Positions 24,960 to 33,455 of a stretch of 64,000 nt of DNA are shown here, in pieces. The stretch covers positions 1 to 64,000 of the forward strand of contig NZ_LMEO01000012.1 of assembly GCF_001426375.1 (NCBI RefSeq), read 5' to 3'. The notes beneath the pieces were generated by a model. That model was given only the letters and a program-made list of their open reading frames with translations. It was not told the origin of the DNA and did not search any database. Position numbers and translations under genes: made by a program. This stretch comes from Paenibacillus sp. Root444D2. GTDB lineage: Bacteria; Bacillota; Bacilli; Paenibacillales; NBRC-103111. Position 1 is the stretch's first letter; the number at the start of each line of letters is the position of its first letter.

Positions 24960-25330
24960 CTTACGCCCCCTCGAACTGACTCACCTATATGCACACCCAG
25001 CCATGCAGCACCGAGTCCTCCCCATAAACTTCCCAAAACATAAAGAGCGGCAAGGATCATATGCCCATGATTTAGCATGCTCATGGTTTCATAGCTGAAG
25101 GTAGAGAACGTAGTAAAAGATCCAATAAAACCAGTTGTTATCGGTAGTCGAAGTTTAGTAGGTATGGGAAGCTTTTCGGCGAATGTTATAAAACCAAGTA
25201 TCAGACAGCCGGTTAAATTACAAAAAAAAGTTCCCCAAGGAAAAACGGACGCCGTTGTAGGATTCCATAGAGAGGAGAGCCCAAATCGGGCAATGGCGCC
25301 TAATATCCCGGCTAAACCAATGTACAGCAT
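24956..25330 (-). CDS. fluC: Fluoride channel FluC/CrcB, first of a pair
   Basis: A 124-residue paralogue of the downstream gene, with GLAGILGAIARFGLSSL, FPWGTFFCNLTGCLILGFI and TTGFIGSFTTFSTFSYE at the three family motifs. Both proteins keep the fluoride-lining residues, so neither looks degraded. The start at 25,330 (MLYIGLAG) has AGGAG ten bases upstream; the longer ORF to 25,543 overlaps the divergent rhodanese gene and its leader. No fluoride riboswitch was recognisable in the 110 bases upstream. Confidence 0.92.
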   Translation of the reverse strand: MLYIGLAGILGAIARFGLSSLWNPTTASVFPWGTFFCNLTGCLILGFITFAEKLPIPTKLRLPITTGFIGSFTTFSTFSYETMSMLNHGHMILAALYVLGSLWGGLGAAWLGVHIGESVRGGVS

Positions 25331-25439
25331 GGTCACACAACTCCTGTTATTAACCGTAGGTTTGACATCTTGACTTTTTGTTTCTATCATTACTTGTAAT
25401 GGGGTTTCTTCCCAACATATCAAGCATGGAGGTCCGAAA

Positions 25440-25730
25440 ATGGATACGATTTTACCTTCCGAAATCAAAGAAAGACTGGACCGCGGCGAACAACTAGCGA
25501 TTGTCGATGTTCGCGAAGATGAAGAAGTAGCTGCCGGTATCATCCGAGGAGCTAAACATATTCCGCTAGCTCAGTTGCCAGATCGCCTCAGCGAAATTCC
25601 CCAAGTCGAAGAGCTTATTCTCGTTTGCCGCAGCGGAAACCGCAGTGGGCGCGCAATTAGCTTCTTGGAGGCTCAAGGCTATAAAGGTCTTAAAAACATG
25701 ACAGGCGGCATGCTGGAGTGGGAGGACTAA
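25440..25730 (+). CDS. Single-domain rhodanese-like protein
   Basis: A 96-residue sulfurtransferase domain. LAIVDVREDEEVAAGIIRGAKHIPL is the typical first half and VCRSGNRSGRA holds the active-site cysteine in a CRSGNR loop; NMTGGMLEWED closes the domain. The loop composition suits thiosulfate or persulfide sulfur transfer. There is no fused domain to show the partner. GGAGG lies seven bases before the ATG. It is transcribed divergently from fluC and convergently to aroK; the physiological partner is unknown. Confidence 0.9.
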   Translation: MDTILPSEIKERLDRGEQLAIVDVREDEEVAAGIIRGAKHIPLAQLPDRLSEIPQVEELILVCRSGNRSGRAISFLEAQGYKGLKNMTGGMLEWED

Positions 25731-25779
25731 GCTTCTAAGCTTGTCCCCTCCTCCTAATATAGGGATCTTTGAGTGGAGC

Positions 25780-26295
25780 TCAAAGTCTCTCCGCTTCAAC
25801 TTTCTGGATGATAAGTGCTGTGATTTCGTCCGTTGTTAATTGCGTAGTATCAATAACCGCATGCGCGAAGTCATAGGCAGACTTACGTTGTTCAAGGAGC
25901 AGGTGAACGCGTTCCTCTAAATTCCCCTGCAGCAAAGGACGACTGGTATCGCTGCTCACTCTTTGAATGATGATCTCAGGTGCTGCTTTCAGCGCTACCA
26001 CAAAGCTATTCTGCAGCATACAAGCTCGGTTACACTCGGCCAGCACTGCGCCACCGCCTGTTGCCACAATTTGTCCTTTACGAGCTAATATATGTTCCAA
26101 CGCTTTACTTTCCAAAGCGCGAAAATGCGATTCACCATGATTACGAAACAAGTCAGAAATGCTTTTCTGATGCTCTTCTTCCAGAACTGCGTCTGAATCT
26201 TGAAAGATCCATCCCAGCTGCTCAGCCAGCTTCTTTCCAACTGTTGACTTGCCAGTCCCCATAAATCCTACAAGTACAATATTGCTTGCTGTCAC
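25780..26295 (-). CDS. aroK: Shikimate kinase
   Basis: A 171-residue kinase phosphorylating shikimate with ATP. The P-loop GFMGTGKST occupies residues 9-17, DSDAVLEEEHQKSISDLF gives the shikimate- and Mg-binding Asp pair, ESHFRALESKAL has the substrate Arg, and ATGGGAVL is the shikimate-binding glycine loop. RPLLQGNLEERVHLL forms the lid region with the Arg. Length and motifs are typical. Its product feeds AroA, encoded 1.2 kb away on the same strand but separated by fluC and rhodanese genes. Confidence 0.95.
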   Translation of the reverse strand: MTASNIVLVGFMGTGKSTVGKKLAEQLGWIFQDSDAVLEEEHQKSISDLFRNHGESHFRALESKALEHILARKGQIVATGGGAVLAECNRACMLQNSFVVALKAAPEIIIQRVSSDTSRPLLQGNLEERVHLLLEQRKSAYDFAHAVIDTTQLTTDEITALIIQKVEAERL

Positions 26296-26467
26296 GTTAA
26301 ATCCCCTTTTCCCATATGCTGTTCATACAAACTTTCCCAACATCATAACATAGCCAAATCGACATGAATACAATCCACCAAAAAATCATATAGTAGTGTG
26401 AATAAATTCCAGCACAAACAGTTAAGATTTTAAGAGAGACCATATGCCGACAAGGAGAGATGGAGCT

Positions 26468-26767
26468 TTGAACCCAACTGTTGCCTATCAAAACCGCACA
26501 AAAGGCAAACTGGAGCAAATTTTACACCCAAGCTATACGCTTTGCAAAGAGGATGTTGTGTGGATACTGGAGTTTATTAAGAAAAAAGTGGCTGAAGAAG
26601 ACCCGCTTATGCAAGGTCTTACTCAACCACGATTATTAAGAAATTTTCGCTATTTTGCCGAAGTCTCCCTGATGCTCATTCACAGACGGAACGGCTTTGA
26701 TCAAGAGGCCGATCGTTTGAAAATGTGGCTGCGTGAAGCGGCATACGGTTTGCAGGAAGAGGCTTAA
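26468..26767 (+). CDS. Conserved small protein of unknown function
   Basis: A predicted 99-residue, charged, mostly helical protein with no signal peptide or known motif. Distinct stretches are CKEDVVWILEFIKKKVAEED and RLLRNFRYFAEVSLMLIHRR. I place the start at TTG 26,468 (MNPTVAYQNRTKG) because AAGGAG lies ten bases upstream; an ATG at 26,444 with a poor site would add eight residues. It is alone on the plus strand between divergent aroK and convergent gndA. I do not recognise the family. Confidence 0.65.
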   Translation: MNPTVAYQNRTKGKLEQILHPSYTLCKEDVVWILEFIKKKVAEEDPLMQGLTQPRLLRNFRYFAEVSLMLIHRRNGFDQEADRLKMWLREAAYGLQEEA

Positions 26768-26781
26768 AAGGCCTTATCCTC

Positions 26782-28194
26782 TTAGTTTTCCATCCAATTG
26801 AAGTGGAAGGAACCTTCTTTGTCCACACGTTGGAACGTGTGTGCTCCAAAATAATCGCGCTGCGCTTGCAGCAAGCTAGCTGGCAATCTTTCTGTACGGT
26901 AGCTATCGTAGTAAGCAAGTGCCGATGCGAAAGACGGAACAGCAATACCGCGGGTAACCGCTTCTGCAATGACTTGTCTCCATGATTGTTGATAGTTATC
27001 AACGACACCGTTGAAGTAAGAATCAAGCAGCAGGTTTTTGAGTCCAGGCTCGTGGTCATAGGCTTCCATAATATTTTGCAGGAATCTAGCACGAATGATA
27101 CAGCCGCCACGGAAGATCTTTGCGATGTTGCCATATTTCAGATCCCAATTATATTCCTCGGAAGCAGCTCTCATTTGAGCAAAGCCTTGGGCATAAGAAC
27201 AAATTTTACTTGCGTAAAGCGCTTGGCGAACAGCCTCGATAAACGCTTTGCGATCGCCTGTAAAGGCTGGAGCATCAGGTCCTTTGAGCACTTTGCTTGC
27301 CGCTACGCGTTCTTCCTTCATCGCGGAGATGAAACGGGAGAATACGGATTCTGTAATAATGGAAAGCGGTACGCCAAGATCAAGAGCACTTTGACTGGTC
27401 CATTTTCCTGTTCCTTTTTGACCGGCGGAATCCAGAATAACGTCAACCATAGGCTTGCCGGTTTCAGCATCATATTTGGTGAAAATATCACGTGTAATTT
27501 CGATCAAGTAGCTGTCCAGCTCGCCATTGTTCCATTCTGTGAAGATCTCATGAAGCTCTTCTACGCTTACATTCAGAACATCTTTCAACAATTGGTAGGC
27601 TTCGCAAATAAGCTGCATATCGCCATACTCAATGCCGTTATGCACCATTTTCACGTAATGACCAGCGCCATCAGGTCCGATATAAGTACAGCAAGCATCG
27701 TCGCCCACTTTGGCAGAAATCGCAGTAAGAATAGGCTCAACGAGTTTATATGCGTCTTCTTGTCCGCCTGGCATAATAGATGGGCCTTTAAGCGCGCCTT
27801 CTTCACCGCCGGAAACACCTGTACCAACGAAGCGAATACCTTTCTCAGCAAGCTCTTTATTGCGGCGCTGTGTATCTGGGAAGAACGCATTACCTCCATC
27901 GATCAGGATATCGCCTTTATCCAAAAAAGGAACAAGTTGGTTAATGGTATCATCAGTAGGACCGCCTGCTTTAACCATAATCAAAATTTTGCGCGGAACT
28001 TCAAGTGATTGCACGAATTCTTCAATGCTGTATGTACCTACTAATTGTTTGCCTGGGGCTTCTTGCAGAAGCTCTTTTGTTTTTTCAGCAGAACGGTTAA
28101 AAACGGAAACAGTGAATCCTCTGCTCTCGATGTTTAAAGCCAAGTTTTTACCCATAACCGCTAGACCGACTACACCAATTTGTTGTTTAGACAT
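26782..28194 (-). CDS. gndA: 6-phosphogluconate dehydrogenase (decarboxylating)
   Basis: Oxidises 6-phosphogluconate to ribulose-5-phosphate, CO2 and NAD(P)H. The 470-residue protein has the N-terminal Rossmann motif [33 protein letters not shown], the catalytic [16 protein letters not shown] (Lys and Asn) and [21 protein letters not shown], and ends in the substrate-binding tail [21 protein letters not shown] choose the ATG of MSKQQIG (28,194); one three codons earlier is only three bases from the GGAAGGG site. It lies last in a LacI-headed gluconate operon, where 6-phosphogluconate is the product of the gluconokinase two genes upstream. Confidence 0.95.
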   Translation of the reverse strand: MSKQQIGVVGLAVMGKNLALNIESRGFTVSVFNRSAEKTKELLQEAPGKQLVGTYSIEEFVQSLEVPRKILIMVKAGGPTDDTINQLVPFLDKGDILIDGGNAFFPDTQRRNKELAEKGIRFVGTGVSGGEEGALKGPSIMPGGQEDAYKLVEPILTAISAKVGDDACCTYIGPDGAGHYVKMVHNGIEYGDMQLICEAYQLLKDVLNVSVEELHEIFTEWNNGELDSYLIEITRDIFTKYDAETGKPMVDVILDSAGQKGTGKWTSQSALDLGVPLSIITESVFSRFISAMKEERVAASKVLKGPDAPAFTGDRKAFIEAVRQALYASKICSYAQGFAQMRAASEEYNWDLKYGNIAKIFRGGCIIRARFLQNIMEAYDHEPGLKNLLLDSYFNGVVDNYQQSWRQVIAEAVTRGIAVPSFASALAYYDSYRTERLPASLLQAQRDYFGAHTFQRVDKEGSFHFNWMEN

Positions 28195-28226
28195 CTCTCT
28201 CATACACCCTTCCGATATATAAATAT

Positions 28227-28994
28227 TTAAATCGTCATCGCGCCAAAACCGCCATCCACTCTTAAAACAGAACCTGTAACAAAGCTAGAAGCTTGTTCAG
28301 AAGCAAGGAACACAGCAGCACCCTGAAGCTCAGACGCTTCACCGAATCGATTCATAGGCGTATGACGCATAATGGACTCGACACGTTCCGGCGACAGAAT
28401 TTTACGATTCTGCTCCGCTGGGAAGAATCCAGGAATAATCGCGTTAACACGGACGCGGCTCGGAGCGAATTCACGGGCTAGATTCTGCGTGATGTTATTG
28501 ACAGCTGCTTTGGAAGCGGAGTAAGTGAATACACGGGAAAGCGGAGGATCTGACGAAACGGATGAAATATTAATAATACTTCCTCCTTCTCCTCGATCAA
28601 CCATGTATTTCCCAAACACTTGGCAGGCTAACACGACACTTTTCAAATTAACCTCCATAATAGAATCCCATTCTTCCATGGAAATGTCAAAGAAAGGCGT
28701 GGCACTATTTTTGCCAGGGCAGTTCATTAGAATATCCGCACCGCCGGACCAAGCGATAACTTCTTTGAGAACAAGCTCCAAATCTTCCCTTCTCGTTGCA
28801 TCCGCTTGAAAGGTATTTGCTTCCCCGCCAATAGCTTCAATGCTCTCACGAACCTGATCACTTTTCTCTTGATTACGACCGACGATGGCTACTTTCGCTC
28901 CGTGTCCAGCCAAGGCAAGAGCCATAGAGCCTCCAAGTGTGCTGTTGCCGCCAATAATAACTGCTGTTTTCCCTGTAAGATTGAATAAATTCAT
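28227..28994 (-). CDS. SDR family oxidoreductase (gluconate/aldonate dehydrogenase type)
   Basis: A 255-residue short-chain dehydrogenase. The nucleotide motif is GGNSTLGG, an atypical form of TGxxxGxG also seen in gluconate 5-dehydrogenase-like proteins; [14 protein letters not shown], the catalytic Ser of [10 protein letters not shown] and [16 protein letters not shown] supply the Asn-Ser-Tyr-Lys tetrad. [15 protein letters not shown] matches mannonate/5-keto-gluconate reductases. The start at 28,994 (MNLFNLTGK) has GGAGGGG nine bases upstream. In the gluconate operon it probably reduces a keto-aldonate to gluconate, but the substrate is inferred only from context. Confidence 0.85.
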   Translation of the reverse strand: MNLFNLTGKTAVIIGGNSTLGGSMALALAGHGAKVAIVGRNQEKSDQVRESIEAIGGEANTFQADATRREDLELVLKEVIAWSGGADILMNCPGKNSATPFFDISMEEWDSIMEVNLKSVVLACQVFGKYMVDRGEGGSIINISSVSSDPPLSRVFTYSASKAAVNNITQNLAREFAPSRVRVNAIIPGFFPAEQNRKILSPERVESIMRHTPMNRFGEASELQGAAVFLASEQASSFVTGSVLRVDGGFGAMTI

Positions 28995-29055
28995 TGTCTT
29001 CGTCCCCTCCGGCATTTTGCTTGGCAAACCTTCTTAACAAGCCTAAGCTAATTTA

Positions 29056-30624
29056 TCATTGAGGGCTCCGTAGGTGCTGTTGTTGAAAGGCGGTAATCGC
29101 ATCGAATTGATCTTTTAACTGATGATATACGCTTGTATAAATAGATGTCAATTGTTGATAGATGCGATAATCGTTTTCATTCACCTCGTGAGCCTTTCCT
29201 ACCTGAATCCATTGATGAGCGTGAGTTAGATCTTCGATTTCCCCCATTGCGAGCAGTCCTAGCAAAGCTGCTCCGATCCCTGAGCTTTCAATCGAATCCG
29301 GAACCGTGACGGATGTGCCGAGCATATTCGTCATCATCTGGCGCCAAAAATCAGATCGGGCAAATCCGCCGGACGCGCGAATCACAGTGGCAGGTCCCAT
29401 AAGCCTTTCCAAGGAAGCGCTAACTGCTTGGATCGAGAACATGACGCCCTCGAGCGCTGCACGAATCATATGCTTCTTCTGATGGCTAAGTGAGAGCCCG
29501 AAGTAAACACCGCGTGCATTCGCATTCCAATAAGGCGCACGTTCGCCGGAAAGCAGCGGCAGGAACAGCAGGCCATCAGAGCCCGCAGCCACTTGTGACG
29601 CAAGCTCCGTCAAATAATCATAGGGATCGATTCCCTGGCGGCGGGCTTCTTCGGCTTCCGCCGTAGCGATCTGGTCTCTCACCCAACGGAAAACGATACC
29701 GCCGTTGTTGATCGGTCCGCCCACGACCCAGAAGTTTTCTGTTAGCGCATAGCAGAACAGCTTGCCTTCGGGGTCGGTTTGCGGTTTGGTGACGACGCTG
29801 CGCACAGCACCGCTGGTGCCGATGGTGACAGCAACGACACCCGGCTCGAAAGCGCCAACGCCGAGATTCGCGAGGACACCGTCGGACGCGCCGATAATGA
29901 ACGGCGTGTTCACGGACAAGCCCATTGCAGAGGCTAACTCGGCGCTGAGCCCTTCTACGCGGTACGTTGTCGGCACCAGCTCAGAAAGCTGCTCCGGCGT
30001 CACACCGGCCTGACCAAGCGCTTCTGCATCCCAATCGAGCTTCTCCAGATTGAATAGCCCTGTTGCACTGGCAAGTGAGTGGTCAATGAGATAACGACCA
30101 AACAGCTTCGCGAAGACATACTCCTTGATGCCGATGAACTTGTAAGTTTCCTTGACGAGCCCTGGCTCGTTATCACGGAACCACATCAATTTAAGAAGAG
30201 GTGACATCGGGTGAATCGGCGTTCCTGTCCGCGAGTAAATCTGCTGACCTAGTCCGGTGCGCTTAAGCTCCTCTGCATATTGCGCACTGCGATTATCCGC
30301 CCATGTGATGCATGCAGTCAGTGGCTTCGTCTGCTTGTCAACAGCAATGAGACTGTGCATGGCCGAACTGAAGGAGACGCAGAGTACTTGGTCAGATGTG
30401 ATATTAAGCTTGCGAACAACAGCGCCAATACCTTGCACAACGGCATTGAAGATTTGTTCTGGATCTTGCTCGGCCCGATCAGCGGCCGGTGTGAAAAGGG
30501 GATATTCAATCGAGTGCGAAGCTAGAACTCGACCATCCCGATCGATCACGAGTGTCTTCGTGCTCGTTGTCCCAATATCTGCCGCGATAATGTAAGGCTT
30601 ATCTCTGACTGCGTCAACTGTCAT
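29056..30624 (-). CDS. gntK: Gluconokinase (FGGY family)
   Basis: Carbohydrate kinase of 522 residues with the two-domain FGGY fold: IIAADIGTTSTKTLVID phosphate-1 loop at the start, AEQDPEQIF, CITWADNRSAQYAEEL, the catalytic Asp in IIGASDGVLANLGVGA, and the FGGY signature GLLFLPLLSGERAPYWNANARG near residue 345 (landmark). IRASGGFARSDFWRQMM is the adenosine motif. Size and sequence match gluconokinases of Bacilli, and the 6-phosphogluconate dehydrogenase two genes downstream supports this. Its ATG overlaps the stop of the LarA-like gene by four bases. The gene is GC-rich from 29,500 to 30,300. Confidence 0.88.
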   Translation of the reverse strand: MTVDAVRDKPYIIAADIGTTSTKTLVIDRDGRVLASHSIEYPLFTPAADRAEQDPEQIFNAVVQGIGAVVRKLNITSDQVLCVSFSSAMHSLIAVDKQTKPLTACITWADNRSAQYAEELKRTGLGQQIYSRTGTPIHPMSPLLKLMWFRDNEPGLVKETYKFIGIKEYVFAKLFGRYLIDHSLASATGLFNLEKLDWDAEALGQAGVTPEQLSELVPTTYRVEGLSAELASAMGLSVNTPFIIGASDGVLANLGVGAFEPGVVAVTIGTSGAVRSVVTKPQTDPEGKLFCYALTENFWVVGGPINNGGIVFRWVRDQIATAEAEEARRQGIDPYDYLTELASQVAAGSDGLLFLPLLSGERAPYWNANARGVYFGLSLSHQKKHMIRAALEGVMFSIQAVSASLERLMGPATVIRASGGFARSDFWRQMMTNMLGTSVTVPDSIESSGIGAALLGLLAMGEIEDLTHAHQWIQVGKAHEVNENDYRIYQQLTSIYTSVYHQLKDQFDAITAFQQQHLRSPQ

Positions 30625-31892
30625 TTGCTAATATTCCCCTCTGCATCAAATGAAAGTTCATATGGTTCTGATAGAATTTCAATATCCGGATGCTGACGAG
30701 CTGCGTCTAACAAATTTACGGAAATTTCAATTTCGCCCAGATGAAGTGTATCTTGAATCCGAACTAGTTTGCACGTCGTGTAATCTAGGATGTTACATGT
30801 TTTAACGGCTGCCTTGATCGCGTAGAAATCGTTCTCCAGCGTTGTTGCGATCTTGGTAGGCGCACAGACGGTTGATGTTAATCCGTTCGCGTAAGTGAAC
30901 TCCAAATTCGTTTTATCCACTAGTCTTTGTGTGGTGAAATCAGCCGTCCCTACACCGTTGGCGTTACCCTTCGTTTCTGGCGTTAAGTCCAGTACAACCA
31001 TTTTGGCAACATCTGGACCGCCATGCGCGTAAGGAGTTGGGTAGCGGCCGGTAACGTTGGGATCCATACCATCGCCGCTAATATTTTTGCCAATATAATC
31101 AATCACAAGGACATCGATTTCGTCGAATAAAATTTTCGGCAGACGCGATTTCGCTTCAATTAGCAATTGTTCCTCACGCACTTCAATTTCAGCAGCAGGC
31201 AGCACTTCCACTTGGCAAGTCTCGTCATAGGCATTTTCTACTAGCGCGACACCGAACACGATGGGCAGCTTCTCGATCATCAAATTAGCCATGGCCGGCA
31301 CATTCTCTGCCATGTATTTGAAGCCAAGCTGATGGCAGGCTTCAGCGCCTTTCTGCTTGCCTAACCCGATGGCGATCATCTTCATGATCCCGCTCTCAAT
31401 ACGTCCGCGAAACGCCGTATGCGGCTTCACACGGTTAATAACGACGATAGCATCTGCCTCTGAAGCAATGCGATCTACATAAACAGGCAAGCCGTTAGGC
31501 AGCTGATCGATCTGTACAACTTCCATGGAAGAACGAATAGGCGCGCCCATCGAGGCTTCCGTAATGCCAAAATGCAGTAATACTTCCGTCTGTCCCTCAG
31601 CTGTAGCACCACCGTGACTTCCCATACAAGGAACGATGAACGGGAACGCACCTCTATCTTTAATAGCGTCAATGGTCGTTTTGGTGAAGCCTGCAATATT
31701 AGCGATCCCTCTGCTTCCCACAGCAACAGCAACCTGTTGTCCGGGATGTATGCTTTCCATAACACCACTGCTGGCAAGCTTATTCACTAATTCCAACTCT
31801 GGATTTTCCAAAATGGTACGATCAAACTTCTGCCGAATCTTAACCATTGGTGGAATCGGAATATCATTTAATAACTCTCTCAGAATGCTCAT
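30621..31892 (-). CDS. LarA-like (DUF2088) nickel-pincer racemase/epimerase homologue
   Basis: A 423-residue protein of the lactate racemase LarA superfamily. Counted from the ATG at 31,892, residues equivalent to the LarA active site can be found: His93 in CMGSHGGATAEG, His158 in VKPHTAFRG, Lys171 in GIMKMIAIGLGK and His187 in AEACHQLGF, the Lys-His interval of 16 equalling that of LarA. LarA enzymes use a lysine-linked nickel-pincer nucleotide to epimerise 2-hydroxy acids. Position between the regulator and gluconokinase suggests an aldonate 2-epimerase making D-gluconate from an isomer; this is inference. The cofactor genes larB, larC and larE are not in the window. GAGGG lies eight bases before the ATG. 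Confidence 0.8.
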   Translation of the reverse strand: MSILRELLNDIPIPPMVKIRQKFDRTILENPELELVNKLASSGVMESIHPGQQVAVAVGSRGIANIAGFTKTTIDAIKDRGAFPFIVPCMGSHGGATAEGQTEVLLHFGITEASMGAPIRSSMEVVQIDQLPNGLPVYVDRIASEADAIVVINRVKPHTAFRGRIESGIMKMIAIGLGKQKGAEACHQLGFKYMAENVPAMANLMIEKLPIVFGVALVENAYDETCQVEVLPAAEIEVREEQLLIEAKSRLPKILFDEIDVLVIDYIGKNISGDGMDPNVTGRYPTPYAHGGPDVAKMVVLDLTPETKGNANGVGTADFTTQRLVDKTNLEFTYANGLTSTVCAPTKIATTLENDFYAIKAAVKTCNILDYTTCKLVRIQDTLHLGEIEISVNLLDAARQHPDIEILSEPYELSFDAEGNISK

Positions 31893-31910
31893 CAACTAAT
31901 CCCTCTTTCC

Positions 31911-32915
31911 TTATGGTGTCAATAATCGTACAGATTCCCGCACGATCAACTCTGTTTTTAAAAGCAATTGCTCCGTTTCGTGCTGCTTGTTCTCTATATT
32001 TCCAAGAAGTCGCAAAGCGCCTTCTCTGCTAATTTGCTCAATCGGTCTGCGAACGGTTGTCAGTGCTGGGGTTACGTAGGCTGCGAATACCGTGTCGTCA
32101 AAGCCTACCACTGAGATGTCGTTAGGCACGTTCATCCCGGCTTCCGACACCGCTTTCATCGCCCCAAGCGCCATTTCATCATTACAGCAAAATACGGCCG
32201 TCGGTCTTTCATCCAGCGTCAGAAATTGCTGCATGGCTTTATGTCCACTCTCCAGATCGTATAAGCCTGGCATGCGATAGGCGGGTGGAACGGTAATCTG
32301 GTAATGCCTCATGGCTCGTTCGAAGCCGTCTTTCCGATTCTGCGCAGATTTAAATCCTTTGCGACCCTCAATGAGAGCAATACGCTTATGTCCCTGCTCA
32401 ATCAAATAAGAGGCTGCCAGAAATGCGCCTTGCTCCTCATCGGAGAGAACATTCAGCACGCCTGAAGTTTCAACAGGGCGATTCAGCACAACTTGCGGGA
32501 TACCTTTACTGGCAATGTGGTCAATGATGGCTTGATCGTCATCACTCTGACTGACAACAACAATGCCGTCGAAGCTTTTCCGCGTAATCGAGTGAAAGCT
32601 GGTGTAATCGTCAATCCCTTTCACGATCAATTGGTAACGATCTTGTATGACACTGTTGACACCACGGATAGCTTCATAGAAGAAGCCGGCGGAAGTTCCT
32701 TGACTTAGTGTGGTAAAGAACAGTCCTAAGTTATACGAACGATCCAGTACCAAACTCTTCGCGCTGTAATTAGGCGTGTAATCCATCTGTTCAGCGATGA
32801 TTCGGATGCGCTCCTTCGTCTCCTCTTGAATGAGCGGACTGTTGTTCAGTGCTCTGGAAACCGTTGTATGAGACACACCTGCAAGCTTGGCAATATCCTT
32901 AATGGTAACGCTCAT
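31911..32915 (-). CDS. LacI family regulator of the gluconate operon
   Basis: A 334-residue repressor. The headpiece TIKDIAKLAGVSHTTVSRALNNSPLI has the helix-turn-helix and hinge (YSAKSLVLDRS); the core is a periplasmic-binding-protein-like fold with CCNDEMALGAMKAV and VVGFDDTVFAAYVTPALTTVRRP. The hinge lacks the typical NAARSL Leu-Ala spacing but is otherwise normal. It is first in a five-gene run with gaps of 18, -4, 61 and 32 bases, so it probably controls its own operon in response to gluconate or a related acid. GAGGTG precedes the ATG. Confidence 0.9.
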   Translation of the reverse strand: MSVTIKDIAKLAGVSHTTVSRALNNSPLIQEETKERIRIIAEQMDYTPNYSAKSLVLDRSYNLGLFFTTLSQGTSAGFFYEAIRGVNSVIQDRYQLIVKGIDDYTSFHSITRKSFDGIVVVSQSDDDQAIIDHIASKGIPQVVLNRPVETSGVLNVLSDEEQGAFLAASYLIEQGHKRIALIEGRKGFKSAQNRKDGFERAMRHYQITVPPAYRMPGLYDLESGHKAMQQFLTLDERPTAVFCCNDEMALGAMKAVSEAGMNVPNDISVVGFDDTVFAAYVTPALTTVRRPIEQISREGALRLLGNIENKQHETEQLLLKTELIVRESVRLLTP

Positions 32916-32933
32916 ACCCTCACCTCTATCTGA

Positions 32934-32963
32934 AGCATATCACATCTATGCACACGTTAACAA
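32934..32963 (-). promoter_or_regulatory. Promoter of the gluconate operon
   Basis: Minus strand TTGTTA (complement 32,958-32,963), 18 bases, TGATATGCT with TATGCT at complement 32,934-32,939. The spacer holds TTAACGTGTGCA, with a central CG as in LacI operators but weak symmetry. Confidence 0.5.
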
Positions 32964-33072
32964 TAGTCTTTTTTGCAGTGAAAAAAAGGCTTTCGCTCTC
33001 TTTAGAGGAGATTGTTTGTAAAGGTTGACGCAAGCTTGTTACGCTGCCAACACACCTTACTCACCCGTAGCA

Positions 33073-33256
33073 TTGTTGTACGTTGTCCAACATTTTGCAA
33101 GCAAATCCATGTTCTTCACGCGATTGTTGCAGAAAATACAACAATTTCATCCAAAAGCAGCCCAATTGCCTATAAAAGGGCTGAATTGTTGTACAGCATA
33201 CAACATCTTCAGCTTTGCTTGCTCAAAACAAGGAAATTGTTGTACGTTGTACAACT
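33073..33256. repeat. Four TTGTTG-type inverted repeats at about 50-60-base spacing
   Basis: Imperfect palindromes start at 33,073, 33,124, 33,186 and 33,238. The clearest is TTGTTGTACGTTGTACAAC; the others share TTGTTG-n8/9-CAACA. Start-to-start distances are 51, 62 and 52 bases and spacers differ. Similar pairs occur at 46,890-46,956. This fills the 540-base gene-free interval 32,916-33,455, where the small ORFs show no coding character. A separate hairpin GGGGTAAGC-GAA-GCTTACCCC lies at 33,373-33,393. Confidence 0.75.
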
Positions 33257-33414
33257 TCCTTTCCGAATCCCCCACTTCTCCCATAAATCAGGACACAAAA
33301 ATAACCATGCTAAATACGGGGGAATAATCGGGGGAATTTTCACTACCCCAAACCATAACCAAAGATAAATAAGGGGTAAGCGAAGCTTACCCCAAAACAT
33401 ATAAATTCTTATCT

Positions 33415-33443
33415 GTCAAAAAAGCTCCCTTCTCAGGGAGCTT
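33415..33443 (-). terminator. Terminator of the GH4 gene
   Basis: AAGCTCCCT (33,422-33,430) and AGGGAGCTT (33,435-33,443) form the stem; the minus-strand tail is TTTTTTGAC. Confidence 0.85.
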
Positions 33444-33455
33444 CCTCTTCTTGTA

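Noticed and set aside
25331..25439. Fluoride riboswitch before the fluC pair
   Set aside because: Neither the GG-GAUGG core nor the associated pseudoknot sequence could be found in the leader.
26986..28008. Open frame of 340 codons on the plus strand
   Set aside because: It is antisense to the whole middle of gndA, has no ribosome site and no recognisable protein; gndA on the other strand is clearly the coding frame.
33073..33256. CRISPR array
   Set aside because: Repeats differ from each other, spacers vary from 31 to 41 bases, repeats are only about 20 bases, and no cas gene is in the window.
33012..33368. Two overlapping small ORFs in the intergenic interval
   Set aside because: Their translations follow the TTGTTG repeats and show no domain, no ribosome site and no stable codon pattern.
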